A DNA stretch of 64,000 nt from Aliirhizobium smilacinae (lineage in GTDB: Bacteria; Pseudomonadota; Alphaproteobacteria; Rhizobiales; Rhizobiaceae): positions 930,001 to 994,000 of the forward strand of contig NZ_VDMN01000001.1 in the NCBI RefSeq assembly GCF_006335145.1. Reading direction: 5' to 3'. A program made the translations under genes and the position numbers. Each line of letters begins with the position of its first letter. The first letter of the stretch is position 1. The notes under the pieces were generated by a model, which did not search any database, had not been told where the DNA came from, and worked only from the letters and a program-made list of their open reading frames with translations. Below are positions 1 through 8,900 of this stretch, one piece after another.

Positions 1-1517
1 CAATGCTGGACGAATTCGGCTTCGACTATGTCGAAGGCGGATATCCCGGCGCCAATCCGACCGACACCGCCTTCTTTTCTCAACAGCGCACGAGCAAAGC
101 CAAATTCGTCGCCTTTGGCATGACCAAGCGGGCCGGCATTTCCGCTTCCAACGATCCGGGTCTTGCCACGCTTCTGCAGGCGAAAAGCGATGCCGTCTGC
201 TTCGTCGCCAAGAGTTGGGATTATCACGTGCGCGTCGCGCTCGGCTGTACCAACGAGGAAAACCTCGCCTCCATCCGCGACAGCGTCGAGGCAGCGCTTA
301 CTGCCGGCAAGGAACCGCTGGTCGACTGCGAACATTTCTTCGACGGCTACAAGGCCAATCCGGATTATGCGCTTGCCTGCGCCCGCACCGCTTATGACGC
401 CGGAGCCCGCTGGATCGTGTTGTGCGATACCAATGGCGGCACACAGCCGGGCGAAGTGACCGAAATCGTTTCGGCCGCCATCGCCTCGGGTATTCCCGGC
501 GCCTCGCTCGGCATCCATGCCCATGACGATACCGGACAGGCGGTCGCCAACTCGCTGGCGGCTATCGAGGCCGGCTGTCGTCAGGTACAGGGCACGCTGA
601 ACGGCATCGGCGAGCGCTGCGGCAACGCCAATCTGATCACGCTGATCGCGACGCTCTGTCTCAAGCAGGCCTATGCCTCCCGCTTCGAGACCGCAATCGA
701 CCCGGAGCGGCTTTCGGGGCTGACGCGCCTGAGCCATGCCTTCGACGAGCTGCTCAACCGTTCGCCGAACCATCAGGCGCCTTATGTCGGCGCGTCTGCC
801 TTCGCGACCAAGGCCGGCATCCACGCCTCGGCGCTGCTCAAGGACCCGCGCACCTACGAACATGTGACGCCGGAAAGCGTGGGCAATTTCCGCAAGGTGA
901 TGGTCTCGGACCAGGGCGGCAAGTCGAACTTCATCAATGCGCTCAAGCGTCGAGGTATCGATGTCGCCAAGGATGATCCGAAACTCGACCGGCTGATCTC
1001 GATCGTCAAGGAACGGGAGGCGACCGGTTATGCCTATGAGGGCGCCGATGCCAGTTTCGAGCTTCTGGCAAGACGCACGCTCGGCGTGATCCCTGAATTT
1101 TTCGCCGTCGACGGATTCCGAGTGATGGTCGAGCGCCGCTTTGACAGTTTTGGTCGGGTAAAGACGGTGTCAGAAGCGGTGGTACGCATCGTTATCGACG
1201 GTGAGAACCATATGTCGGTGGCGGAAGGCGACGGCCCGGTCAATGCGCTCGATCTGGCGCTCAGAAAGGATTTCGGCAAATATCAGAACGAGATCGACGA
1301 TCTCGTTCTGGCCGATTTCAAGGTGCGCATCCTGAACGGCGGCACCGAAGCCATCACCCGCGTGCTGATCGAATCCACCGATGGAAGCGGCGTACGCTGG
1401 TGGACGGTCGGCGTCTCGGAAAACATCATCGACGCCTCGTTCCAGGCGCTGATGGATTCGGTCATCTACAAGCTGATGAAAAACCGCGAACTGGCGGGCA
1501 GGATTGCGGCGGAGTGA
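1..1517 (+). CDS. cimA: Citramalate synthase, 5' partial
   Basis: Condenses pyruvate and acetyl-CoA to (R)-citramalate, entering the threonine-independent route to 2-oxobutanoate and isoleucine. The frame is open from base 1 and about 30 N-terminal residues lie outside the window. The visible part begins in the first barrel strands with the conserved YVEGGYPGANPTDT stretch, keeps the HMGL-like metal-site pattern GIHAHDD near residue 170, has the KAGIHASA lid motif near residue 275, and ends with an LeuA-type allosteric dimer domain (about residues 370-500), where feedback inhibition is normally sensed. It belongs to the 2-isopropylmalate/citramalate synthase family; the GGYPGANPTDT segment and full length favour citramalate synthase over LeuA. 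Confidence 0.93.
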   Translation, partial: MLDEFGFDYVEGGYPGANPTDTAFFSQQRTSKAKFVAFGMTKRAGISASNDPGLATLLQAKSDAVCFVAKSWDYHVRVALGCTNEENLASIRDSVEAALTAGKEPLVDCEHFFDGYKANPDYALACARTAYDAGARWIVLCDTNGGTQPGEVTEIVSAAIASGIPGASLGIHAHDDTGQAVANSLAAIEAGCRQVQGTLNGIGERCGNANLITLIATLCLKQAYASRFETAIDPERLSGLTRLSHAFDELLNRSPNHQAPYVGASAFATKAGIHASALLKDPRTYEHVTPESVGNFRKVMVSDQGGKSNFINALKRRGIDVAKDDPKLDRLISIVKEREATGYAYEGADASFELLARRTLGVIPEFFAVDGFRVMVERRFDSFGRVKTVSEAVVRIVIDGENHMSVAEGDGPVNALDLALRKDFGKYQNEIDDLVLADFKVRILNGGTEAITRVLIESTDGSGVRWWTVGVSENIIDASFQALMDSVIYKLMKNRELAGRIAAE

Positions 1518-1550
1518 GGCCGAGAACCTTGAATCAGCAATAGTCCATGT

Positions 1551-1576
1551 TTGCCAAATATTGTCAAATATGACAA
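1551..1576. promoter_or_regulatory. Iterated operator of the HigBA-type pair
   Basis: Two 10-bp direct near-repeats, TTGCCAAATA (1551-1560) and TTGTCAAATA (1561-1570), are followed by the inverted half-site TGACAA (1571-1576). The last two halves form a TTGTCA-aata-TGACAA palindrome ending 10 bp before the toxin start codon. Toxin-antitoxin operons are commonly autoregulated through such sites, so this is the likely binding site of the antitoxin at 1918; this is inference from position and symmetry. Confidence 0.55.
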
Positions 1577-1585
1577 CATTTCCTC

Positions 1586-1921
1586 ATGAGGGAGATCGCG
1601 TGGGTCAGGGCGGCGCTGAAAGACTTCGGAGCTTTTCCGGGGGTTGCTCAGAACCGCATAAAAGATGCTCTCGCGATCGCCAGCATGGGTCAAAAGGCAG
1701 ACATCGTTAAGCCGATGCAAGGTTTGGGATCGGGTGTGTTCGAAATTGCTCTCCCTTACCGAGGCGGTGCCTATCGCGCAATTTATGCGGTCCAGCTTGG
1801 TGATGCCATCTGGGTTGTTCACGCCTTTCAGAAAAAATCGGTGAAAGGCATTGCCATGTCGCAAAGAGAGATCGAGTTGATCAAAGCCCGGCTGACAAAA
1901 CTGAAGGAGATACTGCGATGA
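1586..1921 (+). CDS. HigB-type toxin, Gp49/DUF891 family
   Basis: 111-residue basic protein of the RelE/HigB superfamily, phage-derived Gp49-like branch, whose members are ribosome-dependent mRNA endonucleases. The pattern YRAIYAV (about residues 56-62), VVHAFQKKS (about 72-80) and the C-terminal helix ending IELIKARL are typical. It overlaps the downstream antitoxin by ATGA, with the toxin first as in higBA. An in-frame stop lies at 1571 and no Shine-Dalgarno is seen between it and the ATG, so the start is fixed and translation may be leaderless. Activity is inferred from family only. Confidence 0.85.
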   Translation: MREIAWVRAALKDFGAFPGVAQNRIKDALAIASMGQKADIVKPMQGLGSGVFEIALPYRGGAYRAIYAVQLGDAIWVVHAFQKKSVKGIAMSQREIELIKARLTKLKEILR

Positions 1922-2235
1922 GCGACGAGGATTTCGCCATCGTCAGGGGCAGCGGCAATATCTATGCCGACCTTGGCGATCCAGATGCCGATACCAAAAT
2001 GATCAAAGCCCGGCTTGCCGCCGAGATCATCGCAACACTTGATCGCCGCAAACTGACAGTGCGCGAAGGCGAAAAGCTCATCGGTGTCACGGCCGCAGAT
2101 CTGTCTCGCATCAGAAACGCAAATCTTGGACGCTTTACTATAGACAGGTTGGTCAGAGTGCTGAATGCGCTTGACCGACGCGTGACCATAAAAATCTCCA
2201 AAACCTCGGCCACGGATAACAGCGCAGCCGCTTGA
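1918..2235 (+). CDS. HigA-type XRE antitoxin
   Basis: 105-residue partner of the preceding toxin. A helix-turn-helix of the XRE/HTH_37 class spans about residues 38-90 (REGEKLIGVTAADLSRIRN, then the recognition end LGRFTIDRLVRVLNAL), a layout typical of antitoxins found with Gp49-like toxins. It should neutralise the toxin and repress the operon through the repeats at 1551-1576. The start overlaps the toxin stop by 4 bp, indicating translational coupling. Confidence 0.85.
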   Translation: MSDEDFAIVRGSGNIYADLGDPDADTKMIKARLAAEIIATLDRRKLTVREGEKLIGVTAADLSRIRNANLGRFTIDRLVRVLNALDRRVTIKISKTSATDNSAAA

Positions 2236-2257
2236 AAACTCATCTGCCGCGAGCTTC

Positions 2258-2839
2258 TCACTTCCGCAAAACATCCGCCAGCGACGCGACCGCGATCGAC
2301 ACTGTCGTGTAGGCCTTGTTCCAGGCGGCGGTGCGCTTGCCGATATCGAGCAGGCGCGACTGGGTGGCGTCTAGCGCCTTGAAAGCGTCGGCCTTGGTGT
2401 CGTTATAGCTGCCCGCCTTGGTGGCCGCATAATAACGTCGTGTCTTGAAGCGTGGATTGCTGCCGGGTTTGACTTCCAGCCTGCCTTGGTCGTCGTCGGC
2501 ATGAGCCTCGATGATCGGCGCGACAGATACGGCACCCGATCTCAGCGCGTCACGCATAGGGCCGTAATCGCCATGATAGGGTGTCCGTCGCGAGGTCAAT
2601 TCAAGTCCCTGGCGAATGCAATCCAGCCGGTAGACCGGAGAAGCGGCCATGCATTCGCTCCGCACCGAGGCAAGATCCTGGACGATGCTCTGTGTCAGAA
2701 GATCGTTCAGGGTCTGGTCGTAATCCGACGCCCCGTCGCGATCTGCGGAGCGGGTTTCCTGCGCCTGGGCCAATTGCCCGAGGGCCAGGGTTTGGGCTGA
2801 CGCGATCACGATGAAATACAGAATACCCCGAATACCCAT
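2258..2839 (-). CDS. Secreted hypothetical protein
   Basis: 193-residue protein starting with a signal peptide (hydrophobic stretch about residues 6-20, Ala-rich cleavage region near 23-27). The chosen ATG has an AGAGGG ribosome site; an upstream in-frame start would add 44 residues unlike a leader. The mature part has two cysteines 13 residues apart (residues 63 and 74 region, SECMAASP...LDCI), suggesting a disulfide in the periplasm. No family is recognised. It converges on the HigBA pair and follows the alpha/beta hydrolase gene on the same strand with a wide gap, so no operon is implied. Confidence 0.7.
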   Translation of the reverse strand: MGIRGILYFIVIASAQTLALGQLAQAQETRSADRDGASDYDQTLNDLLTQSIVQDLASVRSECMAASPVYRLDCIRQGLELTSRRTPYHGDYGPMRDALRSGAVSVAPIIEAHADDDQGRLEVKPGSNPRFKTRRYYAATKAGSYNDTKADAFKALDATQSRLLDIGKRTAAWNKAYTTVSIAVASLADVLRK

Positions 2840-2975
2840 GCTCACCCTCTTCCGATTGCCACCGGTGCATCTTGCCCCGTCGTGCCATCCACGCTCTTGT
2901 ACGATGCTAGCGTATCGGCACGACAACCGGAACGGCTTTCGGGCGACGCGATATACGCCGCCCGAAAACAAAGGC

Positions 2976-3875
2976 CTATCTCTTGAGTAATGTCCGATCG
3001 AGGAAATCCTGGATCAGCGGCGCGATTTCGTCGAGCTTGTCTTCAAGCGCGAAGTGCCCGGTGTCGAGGAGATGCAGTTCCGCGTCCGGCAGATCCTTCA
3101 GATAAGGATGCGCGCCGTCTGCGGGGAAGATGAAGTCGTTCTTGCCCCAGACGATCAGCGTTGGCGGCCGATGCTCACGGAAGAAGGCCTGGAACTGCGG
3201 GTAAAGCGGCACATTGGTGCGGTAATCGTAGAAGAGATCGAGCTGGATATCGTTATTGCCGGGCCGGTCGAGCAAAGCCTGATCCTGCAGCCAGTTGTCG
3301 GGGCTGATACGGGACAGGTCCTTCACACCATCGGTATATTGGAATTTTGTCCCATCCAGCGTCAGAAGCGCCGACTGCACCTCGCGGTCGCTCTGCGATC
3401 CGCTTGCCCAATAGGTCTTGATCGGATCCCAGAATTCCTTCAGCCCTTCCTCATAGGCATTGCCGTTCTGCACAATCAGCCCCGTCACCCGTTCGGGATG
3501 CTTGAGCGCCAAGCGGTAGCCGACAGGCGCGCCGTAATCCATCACATACATGGCGTAGCTCTTCGCCCCGATCTGTCCGAGCAAGTCATCCACCAGATCG
3601 GCATAATGGGCGAAACTGTATTCAAATGCCTTGTGGTCCGGCGCGTCGCTGTAGCCGAAACCCGGATAATCCGGCGCGATAACGCGGTAACGATAAGCGA
3701 GCAACGGGATCAGGTTGCGGAACATGTGCGACGAGGTTGGGAAACCGTGCAGCAGCAGGACGACAGGGCCATCTGCAGGGCCAGCTTCGCGATAGAATAT
3801 GTTGACGCCATCGACGGTGGCGGTGCGGTGATGCACGGTAACCGGTACAGGGCGGGCAATCTTCACGTCAGTCAT
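2976..3875 (-). CDS. Alpha/beta hydrolase, haloalkane dehalogenase/epoxide hydrolase-like
   Basis: 299-residue cytoplasmic alpha/beta-fold hydrolase. HGFPTSS near residue 44 is the oxyanion-loop HGxP motif; the nucleophile elbow reads VMDYGAPVG, placing an Asp where esterases have Ser, as in haloalkane dehalogenases and epoxide hydrolases; GHFALED near the C terminus carries the catalytic His. The substrate cannot be told from sequence. The start at 3875 has a GGAGA site 6 nt upstream. It is divergent from the LysR gene at 3980, with about 100 bp between, so that regulator is its likely controller. Confidence 0.85.
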   Translation of the reverse strand: MTDVKIARPVPVTVHHRTATVDGVNIFYREAGPADGPVVLLLHGFPTSSHMFRNLIPLLAYRYRVIAPDYPGFGYSDAPDHKAFEYSFAHYADLVDDLLGQIGAKSYAMYVMDYGAPVGYRLALKHPERVTGLIVQNGNAYEEGLKEFWDPIKTYWASGSQSDREVQSALLTLDGTKFQYTDGVKDLSRISPDNWLQDQALLDRPGNNDIQLDLFYDYRTNVPLYPQFQAFFREHRPPTLIVWGKNDFIFPADGAHPYLKDLPDAELHLLDTGHFALEDKLDEIAPLIQDFLDRTLLKR

Positions 3876-3979
3876 TTCATTTCTCCAAGCGGTTGACATT
3901 ACATTCGAAAGTTTCGACGCTGGCCAAAATCTCGGCCAGTGACATGAGTGCCCGGCGATGGCCGGCGAACGGGAAGACG

Positions 3980-4888
3980 ATGGACCGCATAGAAGCCATG
4001 TCGATGCTGATCGAGGTGACCGACCGGGGCAGTTTTTCCGCCGCCGCGCGCTCGCTCAATGTTCCGGTCACCACGCTTTCCCGCAAAATTTCCGATCTCG
4101 AAGCGGCGCTCGGCGCCAAATTACTTGTCCGCAGCACCCGCAAGATCGATCTGACCGATGCAGGTGCCACCTATCTTGCCGCTGCCCGGCGGATCATCGA
4201 GCAGGTCGAGGAGGCGGAGCGGGAAGCTGCCGGCGAGTTCACCGAGCCGAAAGGCAGGCTGGTGATCACGGCGCCGATCCAGTTCGGCCAGCTGCATGTC
4301 CTGCCCGTCGTCACCGATTTCCTCGCGCAGTTTCCGCAGATCGACGTCAGTCTGCTGCTGCAGGACCGGAATCTGCAGCTGGTCGAGGATCATATCGACA
4401 TGGCCGTACGCATCGGCAGACTGCCGGACAGTTCGATGATCGCGACATCGATCGGTTCGGTCAGGATGGTGGTCTGCGCCAGTCCGCGGTTGCTTGAGGC
4501 ACAGGGCACTCCGGCAGGCCCGCAGGATCTCTCTCGTTTCCCGTCGATCACGATCGAGACCCCGTTATCCCAACCCGGCTGGCAGTTTCGCGACCCGGAG
4601 GAACGATCCCCGCTGGCGATCTCCCCCATTCCTCGCCTGTCGGTCACCACGGTCGAAGCTGCATTGCGGGCGGCTATCCGCGACACAGGCGTCATCCGGT
4701 TGTTCCATTACCAAGTCGCCGATGCGGTGAAAGCTGGTGAGTTGCAGATCATTCTTGCGGAGTATGAACAGGAGCCGGTTCCGGTCAGTCTTTTGCATGC
4801 CTCGCGCGGACAGATGCCGCTCAAGATGCGCAGTTTTCTCGATTTCGCGGTGCCCAGGTTGCGTGCGGTCTTCCCGATCGGCAGTTAG
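3980..4888 (+). CDS. LysR-family transcriptional regulator
   Basis: 302-residue regulator with an N-terminal winged helix-turn-helix (about residues 1-60, with [21 protein letters not shown] as the HTH core, broken here only by description) and a C-terminal LysR substrate-binding domain of the type-2 periplasmic fold (about 90-295). The Met at 3980 matches the usual LysR start (MDRIEAM). It is transcribed away from the alpha/beta hydrolase gene, the classical layout in which a LysR protein binds the shared promoter and controls its neighbour. Its stop overlaps the convergent PPOX gene by 4 bp. Confidence 0.93.
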   Translation: MDRIEAMSMLIEVTDRGSFSAAARSLNVPVTTLSRKISDLEAALGAKLLVRSTRKIDLTDAGATYLAAARRIIEQVEEAEREAAGEFTEPKGRLVITAPIQFGQLHVLPVVTDFLAQFPQIDVSLLLQDRNLQLVEDHIDMAVRIGRLPDSSMIATSIGSVRMVVCASPRLLEAQGTPAGPQDLSRFPSITIETPLSQPGWQFRDPEERSPLAISPIPRLSVTTVEAALRAAIRDTGVIRLFHYQVADAVKAGELQIILAEYEQEPVPVSLLHASRGQMPLKMRSFLDFAVPRLRAVFPIGS

Positions 4889-5511
4889 GCTTTCCCAGCC
4901 CCTGCCCTTCCCCGCAATTCGGCATTTTCCTTTTCGAGTGCCGCCAGACGTTCCTTCAGCGGCAGAACCGCTGCGGCGACTTCCCGTTCGGTAAAGCGTG
5001 GCGTGATATGCTGCGGGCAGTTCCAGTCGAAAGCTTCAAGCCGTATCCTGAAGATACGTTCGGCCCTGCCCCGATAACCGGCATCGGCGACGAGCGCAGT
5101 GATGGCCGGGTCCTCGTCCAGCGCCAGTTTTTCGACATGCGCATAGATCTTCAGCCGGGCACGGCGCGGGTAATCCATCAGGAACAGGCAGGCCTTGTCG
5201 CTGGCGGCCAGATTGCCCGTGCTGATATACTGGCGATTGCCGCGGTAATCGGCGAAAGCCAGTGTGCGGTCATCAACGACCTTGAGAAAGCCGGCTGGAC
5301 CGCCGCGATGCTGGATATAGGGCCAGCCCGTCTCGGAAACCGAGGCCATGTAAAAGCTGTCGCGTTCGGCGATGAAGGCCTTTTCGCCTTCGGTAAAGCG
5401 GTCCATCGTGCGGTCGCCGCCGAAATCCGACCAGAACTGATCGACGCCCATTTCGGCCTGCGCTGCCCGCACGGCCGGTGTCGAGGCGATATCCAGAAAT
5501 CCGTAGGACAT
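4885..5511 (-). CDS. Pyridoxamine 5'-phosphate oxidase-like flavin protein
   Basis: 208-residue member of the PPOX/FMN-binding split-barrel family. The core (about residues 35-160) contains FYMASVSETGWPYIQHRGGP and FADYRGNRQYISTGNL, which are typical of the branch that binds FMN or F420 and reduces small molecules. The C terminus is a short Lys/Glu-rich helix, perhaps a coiled coil. ATG 5511 has an AAGGAGA site and fits the family N terminus; a longer frame to 5595 is rejected. It is convergent with the LysR gene, sharing 4 bp of stop codons. Exact substrate unknown. Confidence 0.85.
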   Translation of the reverse strand: MSYGFLDIASTPAVRAAQAEMGVDQFWSDFGGDRTMDRFTEGEKAFIAERDSFYMASVSETGWPYIQHRGGPAGFLKVVDDRTLAFADYRGNRQYISTGNLAASDKACLFLMDYPRRARLKIYAHVEKLALDEDPAITALVADAGYRGRAERIFRIRLEAFDWNCPQHITPRFTEREVAAAVLPLKERLAALEKENAELRGRAGAGKA

Positions 5512-5716
5512 GGCGTTCTCCTTCAGAAAGGTGAGCCGTCGACAATCGCTTGCAATCTCGTTCGGCTTGCTGGAGAGGACTATGCATCCTTTCAATCAAC
5601 GCCATAATCAGTTCATTTCGGAGATCATCTCCCCAAAAAATGGAGAGGTGATTTTGGCATCACGTGTTCGGCTCCGGTGTGGCAAAAGAACAGCGCGGGC
5701 AGGAAAACGTCACAGT

Positions 5717-6595
5717 TCAAGGCTCATCAAAGGACAGACCCCAATCTTCTTCGCCGTACCACTCCTGATCTGTCGGCGAGCTTTTCCAGCGGAGGCTTCT
5801 GACCTTGCGCATGCCGCGAGCCCGAAATGCGGTTTCCAATCCGGCATGCCGACCTGCCGGCACCGGCTTGCTGCTCTCACCCCAGATGAAGGAGACCGTC
5901 TGCAGGAAACGGGCGCCAAAACCCTGGGCCTGCCGGTCGATCATCAGATAAGCGGCATAACGGGTAAAGCCCGACCGCTTGCCGTTGTCCATGGCGGGAA
6001 TGCCCAGCGGAAAGATCATCCGACCATATGGCGCAAGATTGTCGATCCAGGCCTGCGGCGGATGGTCGAGGGCGAAATTGGCGTAGATGATATCGGCCGT
6101 CTCCCTCGGCCACTCGGTTGCATCGCCGCGCACCACCTCGACATTGTCGTAGGAGGAGAGATTGGCTCTGGCCCGTTCCGCGAGCGAAGCGTCGTATTCC
6201 ACCGCGATCACGCGCCCCGAAGGACCGACGAGTTCCGCCATGATCGCCGTATAATACCCGGCGCCGGCGCCCATGTGCACAACAGTCTCGCCTTCGCGGA
6301 TCTTGAATGCGTGCAAGGCCGCCACATGCAGCGAGGGAGAGCCGTTGTTGATGCCCTTTTCCGTATCGAGACCGACAAGAACGTCCTGATATAGAACCAC
6401 CGGATCGGTGGATGCGACCTGATGATACTCGGCGCTGAAAACATCGTTGAATATCCAGGGCGGTGGGCCGACATAATCTTCGCGCGGCACGCGGGCGAAG
6501 GCGGCAAGCAGGCGTTCGTTGCTGTCGATCCCCGCCTTGGCGAGCAGTTGGAGCGCATAGTTGCGGCGATGGGCAGGCTCAGTCTCAAAACTCAT
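5717..6595 (-). CDS. PCMT-like SAM methyltransferase
   Basis: 292-residue SAM-dependent methyltransferase of the protein-L-isoaspartate O-methyltransferase type. The SAM-binding motif I reads VVHMGAGAGYYTA (about residues 107-119) and is followed by VIAVEYD. The N-terminal region with RVPREDYVGP and the DPVVLYQD segment corresponds to the family substrate-recognition part. It is longer than canonical Pcm (about 210 residues), so it may act on another protein or small molecule. A strong AAGGAG site precedes ATG 6595. The gene is divergent from rarD with about 190 bp between. Confidence 0.8.
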   Translation of the reverse strand: MSFETEPAHRRNYALQLLAKAGIDSNERLLAAFARVPREDYVGPPPWIFNDVFSAEYHQVASTDPVVLYQDVLVGLDTEKGINNGSPSLHVAALHAFKIREGETVVHMGAGAGYYTAIMAELVGPSGRVIAVEYDASLAERARANLSSYDNVEVVRGDATEWPRETADIIYANFALDHPPQAWIDNLAPYGRMIFPLGIPAMDNGKRSGFTRYAAYLMIDRQAQGFGARFLQTVSFIWGESSKPVPAGRHAGLETAFRARGMRKVRSLRWKSSPTDQEWYGEEDWGLSFDEP

Positions 6596-6786
6596 TTCAT
6601 CTCCTTCTGGCCGTCATCCGCTTCGGTTGTGCTCTCATCGCCATGACGTAGCGATGACCAATTCGCGCCATAGTGGCAGGACGGATGAGTTGTCTCAATG
6701 CAAGGTTCAACGAAATGAATTGGTAGCTCATGGCACGATCCTGTAATTGCGCTTGAACAATCACAAAAGAATGCCGGAAACACACC

Positions 6787-7713
6787 ATGGCCACAAAAAC
6801 CGCCGCGCCGCCCGTCAGCAACCCGGGTGCCGTCAACGAAGACACGCCGCGCGGTTTCGCCTTCGGTCTGACGGCCTATCTGCTGTGGGGTTTTCTGCCT
6901 TTCTATCTGAAGGCGGTCGGCCATCTTCCGGCGATGGAAGTGCTGGCGCACCGGGCACTCTGGTCCGTGCCGGTGGCCGGGATCGTGCTGGTCATCCTCG
7001 GACGACTGAAGGATGTGAAGGCGGCACTGCAGAACCCGCGCATGCTCGGCATGGCCTGTGTCACCGCCGCGTTCATCACCGCCAACTGGGGCGTATATGT
7101 CTGGGCCGTCGCCGCGGGACATGCGCTCGATGCCGCTCTTGGCTATTTCATCAACCCGCTGTTCAGCATCTTTCTTGCCGCCGTCATCCTGAAGGAAAAG
7201 CTCTCGCCGCTGCAGATGGCGGCAATTGGGCTCGCTGTGGTGGCGGTCGCTATTCTGGCCTGGGGAGCCGGCGGGCTTCCCTGGGTATCGCTGGCGCTGA
7301 CCTTTACCTGGGGCATTTATGCGCTCCTGCGCAAAACGCTGCCGATCGGGCCGAATCAGGGGTTCTTTCTGGAAGTGCTGCTGATCAGCATTCCGATGCT
7401 GCCCTATGTGATCTGGCTCGAAGCCACCGGACAGGGGCATTTTTTCGGTGGAACCCATTTCGACATGGGCATGCTGGCGCTTTCCGGCATCGTCACCGCC
7501 GGCCCGCTGATGATCTATGCCAACGGCGCAAAACTGCTAAAATTGTCGACCATCGGCATCATGCAGTATATCGCGCCGACGATGATTTTCCTGATCGCCA
7601 TCTTCGTTTTCGGCGAGCCGCTGAGCACGACCAAGCTGATGAGTTTCGTCTTGATCTGGGCAGCGTTGGCGCTCTACACCATTGCCATGCTTCGCCAGTT
7701 GCGCGGCCGCTGA
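6787..7713 (+). CDS. rarD: RarD-like EamA family permease
   Basis: 308-residue inner-membrane protein of the drug/metabolite transporter superfamily with ten predicted hydrophobic segments in two EamA repeats. The start of repeat 1 (GLTAYLLWGFLPFYLK) and NWGVYVWAV near residue 98 are characteristic of the RarD subgroup (chloramphenicol-sensitive protein). The natural substrate of RarD proteins is not established. The cupin gene follows after 32 bp on the same strand, perhaps co-transcribed. Confidence 0.9.
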   Translation: MATKTAAPPVSNPGAVNEDTPRGFAFGLTAYLLWGFLPFYLKAVGHLPAMEVLAHRALWSVPVAGIVLVILGRLKDVKAALQNPRMLGMACVTAAFITANWGVYVWAVAAGHALDAALGYFINPLFSIFLAAVILKEKLSPLQMAAIGLAVVAVAILAWGAGGLPWVSLALTFTWGIYALLRKTLPIGPNQGFFLEVLLISIPMLPYVIWLEATGQGHFFGGTHFDMGMLALSGIVTAGPLMIYANGAKLLKLSTIGIMQYIAPTMIFLIAIFVFGEPLSTTKLMSFVLIWAALALYTIAMLRQLRGR

Positions 7714-7745
7714 TTGCTTATTGCTGATTTCAAGGACGAACTTTC

Positions 7746-8075
7746 ATGCAGATGTCAGACATTCCCTTCGGCACGACCGACTGGTCGAGCGTCGAGCCGA
7801 CCGAGCACAAGGGCGAAACGGGACATTCGACCTGGCGAACCCGCCATTTCGGCGGCATCCGGGTGCGGATGGTGGAGCATTCGCCGGGTTATCTTGCCGA
7901 CCACTGGTGCGAGAAAGGCCATATCCTTCTGTGCCTCGAAGGCGAAATGACGACGGAACTGGATGATGGAAGAGTGTTCGTGCTGAAGCCCGGCATGAGC
8001 TATCAGGTTGCCGATAAGGCGGAGCCACATCGTTCCTCGACCACGACCGGCGCGAAGCTTTTCATCGTCGACTGA
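7746..8075 (+). CDS. DHCW-motif cupin-fold protein
   Basis: 109-residue single-domain cupin. It has ADHWCEKGHILLCLEGE, the signature of the small DHCW-motif cupin family, followed by the second cupin strand pair around LKPGMSYQVADKAEPHRS with a candidate metal-binding His. Function unknown; such proteins are cytoplasmic and often bind a metal. It follows rarD by 32 bp, and an 18-bp hairpin begins 9 bp after the stop. Confidence 0.85.
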   Translation: MQMSDIPFGTTDWSSVEPTEHKGETGHSTWRTRHFGGIRVRMVEHSPGYLADHWCEKGHILLCLEGEMTTELDDGRVFVLKPGMSYQVADKAEPHRSSTTTGAKLFIVD

Positions 8076-8083
8076 AGACCAAT

Positions 8084-8124
8084 TTCGTCGTCATCCTCGG
8101 GCTTCTCCCGAGGATGACGACGAA
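8084..8124. repeat. Perfect 18-bp inverted repeat, dispersed-palindrome type
   Basis: Arms 8084-8101 and 8107-8124 are perfectly complementary over 18 bp with a 5-nt loop (CTTCT). The core TCATCCTCGGG...CCCGAGGATGA resembles a palindromic unit I recognise as recurring between genes in alphaproteobacterial genomes. It lies between the convergent cupin and LOG genes, so it can also serve as a bidirectional terminator, though it lacks a T tract. Confidence 0.7.
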
Positions 8125-8139
8125 CACACCTGAAACACC

Positions 8140-8745
8140 TCACAGCTTCGAAATAACGCCCTCTTCCCCCTTGGACGATGCCGTGATCTCATCGCGCTCG
8201 AGGATCGCTGGGACGATATCGTCGACATCTGCAATGACCAGCGGCTGGACGAGATGGGCGCGGTGGATGAAGCCCTGATCGCGCATGTGATTGACCAGCG
8301 ACAGCATCGGATCCCAGAAGCCGCCGATATTGGCAAACACCATCGGCTTTTCGTGGCGGCCGAGTTGGCCCCAGGTCATGATCTCGACGATCTCTTCCAG
8401 CGTGCCGATACCGCCCGGCAAAGTGACGAAGGCGTCGGAGCGTTCGAACATCTTATGCTTGCGCTCGTGCATGTCCTTTGTCACGATCAACTCGTTGAGC
8501 TGGCCGAGCGAATGGCGCGTCGCCTCCATGTCGACAAGAAATTCGGGGATGATGCCGGTCACCTGGCCGCCATTCGACAAGACGCCCGCAGCGACTGCGC
8601 CCATGATGCCCTTGGTGCCGCCGCCATAGACAAGCCGAAGGCCATGTGCGGCGATCGATTTTCCAAGCGCGCGGCCGGCGGCGAGATAGGCGGGATCACG
8701 GCCGGGCTGGGAACCGCAGTAGACGCAGATGGATCGTATTGGCAC
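8140..8745 (-). CDS. LOG family cytokinin-type phosphoribohydrolase
   Basis: 201-residue TIGR00730/LOG protein with a Rossmann-like fold. It carries YGGGTKGIMG (about residues 41-50) and LPGGIGTLEE (about 108-117), the nucleotide-binding and catalytic motif of the family. LOG enzymes hydrolyse nucleoside 5'-monophosphates, releasing ribose 5-phosphate and the base (cytokinins in plant-associated bacteria, purine nucleotides in others). The GTG start has a GGAGA site 8 nt upstream. Single gene, convergent with the cupin. Confidence 0.92.
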   Translation of the reverse strand: MPIRSICVYCGSQPGRDPAYLAAGRALGKSIAAHGLRLVYGGGTKGIMGAVAAGVLSNGGQVTGIIPEFLVDMEATRHSLGQLNELIVTKDMHERKHKMFERSDAFVTLPGGIGTLEEIVEIMTWGQLGRHEKPMVFANIGGFWDPMLSLVNHMRDQGFIHRAHLVQPLVIADVDDIVPAILERDEITASSKGEEGVISKL

Positions 8746-8900
8746 AGTTTTCTCCGTTCGGCATTTTCAGGCTGCGACAAAGCCGTCGCAAAACGCAAAA
8801 TTGACGGGAAAATCCCGCAAGAGCAAGGCTTTATGATGTGAAAAGCTTGTTAAGAATGATGGAAACCGCTAATCGGTAAAGTAGCGGAAACACAGGCCCT

